Positions 1 to 5,783 of a DNA stretch of 7,540 bases are shown piece after piece (within the stretch, counting starts at the first letter, position 1; each line of letters starts with the position of its first letter). The position numbers and the translations under genes are program-made. The stretch spans positions 1 through 7,540 of the forward strand of contig JAEORJ010000213.1 in assembly GCA_016840945.1 (NCBI GenBank), written 5' to 3'. The DNA comes from Candidatus Gerdarchaeota archaeon. Its GTDB lineage: Archaea > Asgardarchaeota > Heimdallarchaeia > JABLTI01. The notes under the pieces are model-generated. The model made no database searches. It worked only from the letters and a program-made list of their open reading frames with translations, and was not told the origin of the DNA.

Positions 1-271
1 AATAAATCATCCCAAGATGATCATAAGCTATATCAAAACTATTATTAATTGCAATGGCTTTCTTACAATATTGAATTGCTTCAGGTACAGCACCAATTAG
101 GTGATAAGCATAGCTAATATTATAATAAATTCTAGAATCACTTTGATCGATTTTTAATGCTTCTTTCCAAGCTTCAATTGCTCCAAGATAATTCTTCGCT
201 TCGTATCTTTCAGTAGCTAAGGAAAACAGTAAATCTAAATCTGTTATCACAAAGCTATTATCATCAACCAT
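1..271 (-). CDS. TPR-repeat protein, N-terminal 90 residues (3' end beyond window)
   Basis: This is the 5' end of a gene that runs off the left edge. ATG is at 271-269, with a good ribosome-binding site (GAGGAC, 283-278) six bases upstream. The frame stays open to base 1. The translation begins MVDDNSFVITDLDLL and then gives helical pairs typical of tetratricopeptide repeats: YEAKNYLGAIEAWKEALKID, then IYYNISYAYHLIGAVPEAIQ followed by a KAIAIN helix end, then a third repeat opening with AYDHLGMIY. The small/large residue pattern at TPR positions (A/G at 8 and 20, P-like turn positions) fits about two and a half repeats. TPRs make protein-binding solenoids; the partner cannot be read from the sequence. 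Only 24 bases separate it from the stop of the upstream TPR gene, so the two are probably co-transcribed. The TPRs of the two proteins are similar in style but not near-identical. Confidence 0.8.
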   Translation of the reverse strand, partial: MVDDNSFVITDLDLLFSLATERYEAKNYLGAIEAWKEALKIDQSDSRIYYNISYAYHLIGAVPEAIQYCKKAIAINNSFDIAYDHLGMIY

Positions 272-277
272 TTGAAT

Positions 278-283
278 GTCCTC
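278..283 (-). promoter_or_regulatory. Ribosome-binding site (GAGGAC) of the left-edge TPR gene
   Basis: On the minus strand GAGGAC lies six bases before the ATG at 271. It supports a gene that could otherwise be missed because it is cut by the window edge. It overlaps nothing else and sits in the 24-base gap between the two TPR genes. Confidence 0.6.
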
Positions 284-295
284 TTAGTGATGATA

Positions 296-2224
296 TTACT
301 TAATTCCAAGTTTTTCAGCTCTTCTTTTATATTTCTCATTAAAAGGATCTAAATTAATAGCCTTTTTCAGATAATCAATTGATTCATTCATTAGATTCAT
401 CTTTTCTGCCATAATACTGGAGTTAAACCAGGCGTCAGCAAAATTTACATTCAATTCTAAAGCATTTTTTAAAAATATTAATCCCTGCTTATAATCACCA
501 TTCATTGCATGAATAACGCCTAACAAATTATAAGCTTCATAATTATCAGGTTTTAGTTCTATTGCAGCCTTTATTGCATCAACACTTGCATCAAAATTTT
601 CCATTGGGTAGTATAGTAGAAATCCAAGATCGATCAAAGCTTGTGAATCATTTATATCAAAATATAAATCATATTCTTCTGTTTTTAGAATTAGATATTC
701 AGTATCAGAATATTTTTGTTTATATTTAGATATATCACTTAAAAGAGTTTCACAATTTAAAGTATAGGCATCGGGATTCAAATCGTCTTCATCATCATAC
801 ACATCATCTGTATCATGACTTTTAAATAAGCTATCAAATTTCTCAAGTAAGTCTGATTGATCATCAATTTTTTCGATAAATTTCCTAATATCTTCTAGCT
901 TTTCCTGATTTAATTCCACTGTTAAACCAACACTAGGGTCAAATTTTTGTATAATGAAACCTAAATGAGATAACTCATTATGAGCTTTCAATATTTCACT
1001 TTGCTCGTAAGCATTTTCTTTATTGGGATTCATTAAATCAATTTCAGAGATTGACATCTTATAATCATTATTTTTAGCTATATAATCAAAAATATCATTT
1101 AAAATATCAAGTTGAAGTTGATTCTTTAATGGGACATTATTTTGAGTTTTAATATCTGGTGAATAATCATTAGCTGGCTTGGTGATTTTCTCAGTTTCTG
1201 TTGTTATTATGCGATTATTTTTATTCGAAATATATTCGTCATAGTCAGTATAACCGCTTTTCTTTAACAATAAATATGAGGGATAGTCAGGAGCATTTGC
1301 TTTTAAAACATCAGATAAAAGCTCTTCTGAAGTACATTCATAATGTATTTGCCTGATTAGGGTTTTTAACCTTTCAAGATCAGTAATTGAATAAATTGAA
1401 AAATCTAATATTCCATCAATTTCCCTTTCTTCTGTGAATTCTCTTAAATCAGGTGAGAAGTATGATATTCCATGATATCTTAAACCGTTCGCTTTTATCT
1501 TTATTTTAGTTGTTTGAATTAATCTATTTTCACCTATAATACTGAAGATTTCCGGAACAATAGTTTTTAAAACCCAATTTTTTGTCGCTTTATGAAAATT
1601 ATAAATAACATAAGTAGTCCATCTATATCTATCACCATCGGGAGCATTATAACTGCCATCATTTGAAAATCTTAAAACTTTACCCATTCTAAATAAAGTT
1701 TTAAGATATTCAACCGTTGTATATTCGCCATAGTCTCTAAAATTATCTGTAACTGCTTTAGAGTCACCTGTTATGTAAAAGCTTACTTTAGCTTTAATAA
1801 AATATGTAACCAGACAACTGAAGAGAATATCCTGTTTTGATTCATCGAAATTTTTATAAAAATTCTTTAGAAAAGGTTTAATCCTATTTTTTAATAATTC
1901 AAGTTTATTAATTCCAACACCTAGTTTGTTGGCATAAGCCATCCAAGTTAAATTACTATGTTTTGGACATTTTTTGTTAAATAAACCCCTTTTTTTAGAA
2001 TTACAAATAGGACATGTTGAGCCATACTTAAACGATAGAACGTTATAATATAACTGAATATCTTCTTTGTTAAATAATTGATCCTTAATGGTATTCATTA
2101 GTAGGTTATTAAATGATAAAAGATCATTGGCATATTCAATATTATTATCAATGATAATATTTGACAAATCTCTTAGTTTTGCATACACATTATAAATTAA
2201 TTTAAAATCGTTGTAAAATCCCAA
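296..2224 (-). CDS. Zinc-finger / winged-helix-like / TPR protein of unknown function
   Basis: A 642-residue protein, probably cytoplasmic (no signal peptide or membrane segment). I do not recognise the family as a whole. Visible parts in order: an all-helical N terminus (1-65); a zinc-finger candidate CPIC-x11-CPKH (C71, C74, C86, H89); a helical region with a strand-rich segment around 176-210 that could be the wing of a winged helix; a second winged-helix-like stretch at about 371-450 (helices, then GFIIQKF and LTVEL strands); a very acidic linker at 469-484; and three TPRs at about 525-630, including AYNLLGVIHAMNGDYKQGL and AWFNSSIMAEKMNLMNESID. The start is TTG at 2224: an in-frame TGA lies nine bases upstream, no Met occurs until residue 43, and GGGTGA sits at a good distance. 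The combination suggests a nucleic-acid-binding or scaffold protein, but this is inference. It is followed after 24 bases by another TPR gene. Confidence 0.85.
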   Translation of the reverse strand: MGFYNDFKLIYNVYAKLRDLSNIIIDNNIEYANDLLSFNNLLMNTIKDQLFNKEDIQLYYNVLSFKYGSTCPICNSKKRGLFNKKCPKHSNLTWMAYANKLGVGINKLELLKNRIKPFLKNFYKNFDESKQDILFSCLVTYFIKAKVSFYITGDSKAVTDNFRDYGEYTTVEYLKTLFRMGKVLRFSNDGSYNAPDGDRYRWTTYVIYNFHKATKNWVLKTIVPEIFSIIGENRLIQTTKIKIKANGLRYHGISYFSPDLREFTEEREIDGILDFSIYSITDLERLKTLIRQIHYECTSEELLSDVLKANAPDYPSYLLLKKSGYTDYDEYISNKNNRIITTETEKITKPANDYSPDIKTQNNVPLKNQLQLDILNDIFDYIAKNNDYKMSISEIDLMNPNKENAYEQSEILKAHNELSHLGFIIQKFDPSVGLTVELNQEKLEDIRKFIEKIDDQSDLLEKFDSLFKSHDTDDVYDDEDDLNPDAYTLNCETLLSDISKYKQKYSDTEYLILKTEEYDLYFDINDSQALIDLGFLLYYPMENFDASVDAIKAAIELKPDNYEAYNLLGVIHAMNGDYKQGLIFLKNALELNVNFADAWFNSSIMAEKMNLMNESIDYLKKAINLDPFNEKYKRRAEKLGIK

Positions 2225-2230
2225 TTTAAA

Positions 2231-2236
2231 TCACCC
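2231..2236 (-). promoter_or_regulatory. Ribosome-binding site (GGGTGA) that decides the TTG start
   Basis: GGGTGA on the minus strand matches the archaeal anti-Shine-Dalgarno core and ends six bases before the TTG at 2224. Its TGA is also the last in-frame stop before the reading frame, so TTG is the first and best-supported initiator of the TPR/zinc-finger gene. Confidence 0.65.
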
Positions 2237-2341
2237 AATTTTACAATTTATTTATTGAATAATAATATTTAAAATTTTACTATGCAAAAATATCTGTTGT
2301 TAAATAATATGACATGATATGAAATGAATATTCTCAAATGG

Positions 2342-2385
2342 TTTTTTCTTTTAAAGAAAAATGATTTTTAAAAAAAGTCCAAAAA
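2342..2385 (-). terminator. T-tract terminator candidate after the 70-residue gene
   Basis: Reading the minus strand 24 bases past the stop at 2409, there are successive T runs: five Ts at 2385-2381, seven at 2376-2370, then further T runs leading into an imperfectly spaced palindrome (TTTTTCTTT / AAAGAAAAA, 2343-2361). Archaeal transcription commonly ends at such U-rich tracts without needing a stable hairpin. The palindrome is all A/T apart from one C and one G, so it would be a weak hairpin. Confidence 0.4.
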
Positions 2386-2408
2386 GGAAATCATATTAAT
2401 GAAAATAT

Positions 2409-2621
2409 CTAGTCAAAATTAGCTAATGGACACCAATTAGGTATTGGAACAGGATTTTTACGAAGATAGGTGCCAATAAGTTTACCACTCTTTTTTTTGC
2501 AATAGCAAACATGATTTTCCTTAATAACTCTCCAAGCTAAAGAAAATTCATCATCCAAGGACATAAAATGAACGCAGTCATTACAATGTTCAATATAAGA
2601 TTCTCGCACCTTTCTAACCAT
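2409..2621 (-). CDS. Small Cys-rich putative zinc-binding protein (70 aa)
   Basis: A 70-residue protein with Cys at 13, 16, 39, 41 and 64, plus His12 and His37, arranged as HCNDCVHF...HVCYC...PIPNWCPL. The layout (CxxC near the start, CxC in the middle, a closing I-P-x-W-C-P-L) resembles many small uncharacterised bacterial, archaeal and phage proteins that probably bind one zinc ion; I recall that pattern rather than a named family. Evidence that it is a real gene: a strong ribosome-binding site AAGGTGA seven bases before the ATG, an even distribution of Cys, flanking AT-rich gaps suitable for promoter and terminator, and no larger ORF overlapping it. It ends at TAG. It probably forms its own transcription unit between the HEPN/HEAT cluster and the TPR genes, so its function cannot be tied to either. 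Confidence 0.75.
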   Translation of the reverse strand: MVRKVRESYIEHCNDCVHFMSLDDEFSLAWRVIKENHVCYCKKKSGKLIGTYLRKNPVPIPNWCPLANFD

Positions 2622-2628
2622 AAATTAT

Positions 2629-2635
2629 TCACCTT
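2629..2635 (-). promoter_or_regulatory. Ribosome-binding site (AAGGTGA) of the 70-residue gene
   Basis: AAGGTGA on the minus strand ends seven bases before the ATG at 2621. It is the best Shine-Dalgarno match in the window and the main reason to accept this short ORF as a gene. Confidence 0.65.
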
Positions 2636-2780
2636 TTAAACGATTTTCAGGCTATATTTTAATTTCTCAGCATCTAATAACATTTACATTATCTTTATTT
2701 TATATTTTATATTTTAATTTTGCTTTCTCAATATTACTGATATTGGCTGATTTTTTTATTATTAAAATAAATATTAAGAT

Positions 2781-2815
2781 CTAAAATAAAATAAACAATA
2801 GTAAAAACAAAAATC
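2781..2815 (-). terminator. T-rich terminator candidate of the three-gene cluster
   Basis: On the minus strand GATTTTTGTTTTTAC is followed by further T4 runs (to 2781), about 95-130 bases past the HEAT-gene stop and just after the hairpin at 2834-2877. Hairpin plus T tracts is a plausible transcription end, although the spacing of about 20 bases between stem and first T run is unlike a bacterial intrinsic terminator. It fits archaeal U-tract termination better. Confidence 0.35.
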
Positions 2816-2833
2816 GTAGAAGATAATCTCACT

Positions 2834-2877
2834 CGTGTCTTCCTGAAAGATTAGTAGGATATTTTGGCAAAGACACG
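2834..2877 (-). repeat. 8-bp perfect inverted repeat with 28-base loop (hairpin)
   Basis: CGTGTCTT at 2834-2841 is the exact reverse complement of AAGACACG at 2870-2877. The stem contains four G/C pairs in a region otherwise nearly free of G/C, and two further CC/GG pairs are possible across a two-base bulge (2842-2843 with 2866-2867). It begins about 30 bases after the HEAT-gene stop. It may be a 3'-UTR structure, part of a terminator, or a small RNA; the sequence alone does not decide. Confidence 0.5.
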
Positions 2878-2908
2878 TTGAAATGATAAAAGAAGGAAAA
2901 TTAGAATA

Positions 2909-4834
2909 TTAATTCTTCTTCTTTTTCAAATCTAATTCCTCAAGAGGGACAATGCCTTCAATGGGGAGTGGTTGTAAACAGACAGGGCAAGTCCCTTTAA
3001 CTTTTAGCCATTCTTGTAGATGGCTTAAATGAGCTTCATTATGACATTTTGGACATTTACCTACTTTCAAACCATAGTTTATTGGCAATTTACATATAGA
3101 ACAAAAGAGAATTTCCTTATTACATTTAACACAATATTGCTTCTCGTTATGATTGAGCTGATCTCCACAGAAGAAACAAGTAAAATGTTTAGTTATTTTT
3201 GATGGATTGGCAATTAATTCCTCAAAGAGCTCCTCAGTATCTTTCTTTCTGATGAATACTTGTTCTAATGGCATGTAAATGCCAAGTTCAGGATATGAGA
3301 ATAATATATTTTGTAAAATACTCTCTATATCTTGCTTATGCAGATATGGAACTAATTCCGCTATTCTTATAAGACTAACAGGGATTTCGGCTTGAAACTT
3401 TGGTAATAATTCTAAAATGGCATTATAAGTCATCTCAATAAATAACTCATTGCTGTTTTTAAATCCAAGTGAATATGCTATTGAAGTTAATGCACCATTG
3501 GCAGCATAATTTCCATTATTTCTAGCAATAGCTATTGCGTTTACTGCTTTATATGCGTCTTTACCCATTTGACCTAAAGACCATACAATAGCTTCATCTA
3601 AAGGAGAATTAGACATCTTAAAAATACTTAATAAAAATGGTATTGCTGCTGCTGCTTTTTCTTCTAATTTTCCTAATGTATAAATTGCTTCTTTGTATAT
3701 GTTATTATCAGTAATAGATTCAAATTGATTTAAAAGTATAGGAACTGTTTCATCTGCATAATCATCCATTTCAACGATTTTTTCAAGAGCCCAGAAGGCT
3801 ATTTTATAATAGCCCTTTGTTATCAAATGAGCTAAAGCAGTTAGTACAATTTTTAAATTATCACTTTTACACACAAATTCGGCTATTTCTATTGATATTG
3901 TAGAAAAGGATTTATTATTTTGTTTCATAATATATGAGTCTAGCAAATCAGGTATTGCTTCTTTTTCACCTATCTGTACCAAGGTAGATGCAACTTTTGC
4001 ACGAAATCCTTCTTTAACATCATCTTCATAATAGAGCAGATTTATCAAAGCAGGAACTGCTTTTTTACCTATTCTTGATAATGTATCAAAGATTTTGTTA
4101 CTAAATGAATAATATTCTATATTATTCTTTATACTATCTATCAATAATGGTATAACTTCATCTGATTCTTTTGCAATTTCTATAAGTGGATAAATAGCAT
4201 TATGAGAATAGTCTTTACCTTTTAATTTTTCAATTAAGATTGGAACCGCTTCTATGGCTTTTCCACCCATTTCTTTGAAAATATCAAAAATGCAAATATT
4301 TATTCTATCATCTCCTCTTTTACAAGCATTTGCTAGAATAGGTACAACCTCCTCTCCAATAGTTCCAAGAGCACGAGCTGCTCTACAACGTGTTTTACCA
4401 ATATTATCATTTAGTACTTTACTCAAAATCAATTTTGCTACATTTAGATGATTGCCTATTTTTACTAATGCTTCTGCCACTTCTAAACTATGCTCATCTT
4501 TCATCTTTAATAAAATAGGAACTGCACTTTTATCACCTATCTCACCTAATGCCCAAATAGCTAATTTGCTATTCTTTGTATCCTTCTGCACTATTTTAAT
4601 TAACGCAGGGACAGCTTCTTTCGCTTGATTCCTTAACAAACCCAATGCTTTAATTGAATCAAAACGAAAAGTCAAGTCATTATCTCTTAAAGCTTTAATT
4701 AATAATTGTAATGTATTTTCATCTTTTTTACTATAAAAATCAGCAATATGCTTTTGAAGTAGCTTATCTTCATTTCTAAGTGCACTAATTGTGAAAAGTA
4801 ATTTTTTCTTTTCTTTTTTTGTTAATCTTTTCAT
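2909..4834 (-). CDS. HEAT-repeat protein with C-terminal winged-helix-like, zinc-ribbon and RING-like domains
   Basis: A 641-residue soluble protein. Residues ~25-470 are HEAT-like repeats (AVPALIKIVQ, LAIWALGEIGDKSAVPILLK, CRAARALGTIGEEVVPILA, KAVPALINLL), roughly a dozen helix pairs forming an alpha-solenoid for protein binding. Residues ~484-531 read as a winged-helix-like fold. A zinc ribbon follows (C553, C556, C568, C571), then a RING-like finger C578/C581, C594/C597, H602/H605, C616/C619, closing with a conserved basic-ended tail, PIEGIVPLEELD plus lysines. The finger has the CxIC, HxxxWL and CPxC features of E2-binding RING domains but Leu, not Arg/Lys, after the last Cys. Ubiquitin-ligase-like activity is therefore inference. 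ATG 4834 is preferred, with GAGGT nine bases upstream; a GTG one codon earlier is possible. It follows the HEPN gene by 23 bases and shares its C-terminal module with the membrane protein two genes upstream. Confidence 0.88.
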   Translation of the reverse strand: MKRLTKKEKKKLLFTISALRNEDKLLQKHIADFYSKKDENTLQLLIKALRDNDLTFRFDSIKALGLLRNQAKEAVPALIKIVQKDTKNSKLAIWALGEIGDKSAVPILLKMKDEHSLEVAEALVKIGNHLNVAKLILSKVLNDNIGKTRCRAARALGTIGEEVVPILANACKRGDDRINICIFDIFKEMGGKAIEAVPILIEKLKGKDYSHNAIYPLIEIAKESDEVIPLLIDSIKNNIEYYSFSNKIFDTLSRIGKKAVPALINLLYYEDDVKEGFRAKVASTLVQIGEKEAIPDLLDSYIMKQNNKSFSTISIEIAEFVCKSDNLKIVLTALAHLITKGYYKIAFWALEKIVEMDDYADETVPILLNQFESITDNNIYKEAIYTLGKLEEKAAAAIPFLLSIFKMSNSPLDEAIVWSLGQMGKDAYKAVNAIAIARNNGNYAANGALTSIAYSLGFKNSNELFIEMTYNAILELLPKFQAEIPVSLIRIAELVPYLHKQDIESILQNILFSYPELGIYMPLEQVFIRKKDTEELFEELIANPSKITKHFTCFFCGDQLNHNEKQYCVKCNKEILFCSICKLPINYGLKVGKCPKCHNEAHLSHLQEWLKVKGTCPVCLQPLPIEGIVPLEELDLKKKKN

Positions 4835-4843
4835 CACCCATAG

Positions 4844-4848
4844 ACCTC
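4844..4848 (-). promoter_or_regulatory. Ribosome-binding site (GAGGT) of the HEAT-repeat gene
   Basis: GAGGT on the minus strand lies nine bases before ATG 4834 and six before GTG 4837. Measured from the GAGG core, the ATG spacing agrees better with the other genes here. An in-frame TGA overlaps this site, so the start cannot lie further upstream. Confidence 0.55.
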
Positions 4849-4857
4849 ATAAACAAT

Positions 4858-5760
4858 TTAACCCTTTATCTTTTCATTAAGTAATCTAACCTTTTTATAA
4901 ATAATCCTTTGGATATTGCCAAGCAAATCATAAAATTTCTCCAAAAAATCAGTATCAATAATTATTTGTTCGTTTAATTTATAAGGGAAATTTTTGGTTC
5001 CTCTGAGAACTCGTTCATTCACTACACCACTATTGTGAATAATAGCATTCCGGAACTTCCAACAATTGCGGAGATAAACGATATTCTTAGGACCAATCCT
5101 CTGCACCAATTTCAACTTGTCTTGCATGAAATAATCAAGTAATTTAGTGAAACAAATATCATCTGAGTTTCCAGAAGTATTCTCATTACCATCAGCTTCC
5201 GGAAAAGTTTCTAAATATACTTCATAACTATCTCTGAGGAAGGACTCAAACAAACTAATGATAAAAGTAAACTCTTGGTAGTATAACCAATGATCAAATA
5301 ACCATGCTTGTTTAAGATGCTCTTTCTTCTCGGCTTTCAATCTCATTTGTTGAGCTATTTCACTATCAGAATCTAGTAGTGATTTTAGCTCATTGAAAGT
5401 CATTTCAGGATCAAGAGAGTTCTCATTAAGCATATCTTGAGTATAGATCTCTTTTATTGGTGGATTCCACTCTTGAATATTAATTACTTCATCATTAATT
5501 ATCCTGTGAATGAAATTAATGTTAAAATTCTCGAAAAACTGTAATTGTAAAGAATGTTTTGTATATTGGCTAAATTTCTCAGGTTTTGGTGCTTTTCTTT
5601 TCATATAAAGCGTTTCATTATACATTTGTCTCTCTATGCTTTTTGGTAAATTTTGAGGGTAATCTTTGTAAATCTCTTGCGATAATATTCCTAACAATCT
5701 TGTTTTGATTGTTGCCTTTATAAATTTGACATACTGATTTTGATAGGTTTCAAAGTCCAT
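4858..5760 (-). CDS. HEPN-domain protein, putative ribonuclease
   Basis: A 300-residue cytoplasmic protein. The C-terminal half (~155-295) reads as a HEPN domain: a long helix with FIISLFESFLRDSYEVYLE, a variable loop (186-203), then a helix carrying the signature RNAIIHNSGVV, where R237 and H242 form the Rx4H motif with Asn right after the Arg, as in active HEPN RNases. The closing helix IIDTDFLEKFYDLLGNIQRII also fits. The layout resembles the RiboL-PSP and MAE_28990 HEPN groups; I cannot say which. HEPN RNases cut RNA without metal, usually as dimers, in toxin-antitoxin and abortive-infection systems, though some HEPN proteins are only adaptors. The N-terminal 150 residues are not recognised; they are mostly helical, rich in Lys and aromatics. 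No nucleotidyltransferase (MNT) antitoxin gene is adjacent. The gene is tightly packed between the two RING-like genes (23-base gaps each side), which suggests a shared job. ATG 5760 has only a weak GGTG site upstream. Confidence 0.8.
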   Translation of the reverse strand: MDFETYQNQYVKFIKATIKTRLLGILSQEIYKDYPQNLPKSIERQMYNETLYMKRKAPKPEKFSQYTKHSLQLQFFENFNINFIHRIINDEVINIQEWNPPIKEIYTQDMLNENSLDPEMTFNELKSLLDSDSEIAQQMRLKAEKKEHLKQAWLFDHWLYYQEFTFIISLFESFLRDSYEVYLETFPEADGNENTSGNSDDICFTKLLDYFMQDKLKLVQRIGPKNIVYLRNCWKFRNAIIHNSGVVNERVLRGTKNFPYKLNEQIIIDTDFLEKFYDLLGNIQRIIYKKVRLLNEKIKG

Positions 5761-5783
5761 GGAAACACCGCTACTGATATAGA

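Larger units (their letters stand above)
2225..2408 (-). promoter_or_regulatory. Intergenic region with candidate TATA-box promoter for the TPR genes
   Basis: This 184-base, extremely AT-rich gap separates the 70-residue gene from the TPR gene pair. On the minus strand TTTAAATA at 2273-2266, inside a longer AAAATTTTAAATATT stretch, is a TATA-box candidate. Initiation about 25 bases downstream would leave a leader of roughly 20 bases containing the GGGTGA site. In such AT-rich DNA many such octamers occur by chance, so the exact box is uncertain. No convincing ORF lies here on either strand. Confidence 0.35.
2622..2908 (-). other. 287-base intergenic region: end of the HEAT operon and promoter of the small gene
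   Basis: No supported ORF. On the minus strand it holds, in order, a hairpin shortly after the HEAT-gene stop, T-rich tracts, and then repeated ATATAAAAT-type sequence (minus strand, about 2716-2694) that could contain a TATA box 70-95 bases upstream of the small gene. A second TATA-like string at about 2665-2652 is too close to the start to leave room for the ribosome-binding site. The region therefore looks like a unit boundary rather than internal operon spacing. Confidence 0.45.

Noticed and set aside
2342..2361. A/T palindrome as a transcription-factor operator
   Set aside because: Low-complexity TTTTTCTTT/AAAGAAAAA in very AT-rich DNA arises easily by chance and fits a T-tract transcript end as well; there is no second copy to support an operator.
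2821..2885. tRNA or box C/D sRNA at the hairpin
   Set aside because: No T-arm consensus or anticodon stem. A CTGA and an ATGATA occur nearby on the plus strand but in the wrong order for C and D boxes.
4254..4451. 65-residue ORF on the plus strand
   Set aside because: Lies fully inside the HEAT-repeat gene in antisense, has no ribosome-binding site of note and no recognisable sequence; it mirrors the repeat-coding bias.
4858..5760. Classic HEPN-MNT toxin-antitoxin pair
   Set aside because: Neither neighbour has a nucleotidyltransferase GSxxxG...DxD motif; both encode RING-like proteins.
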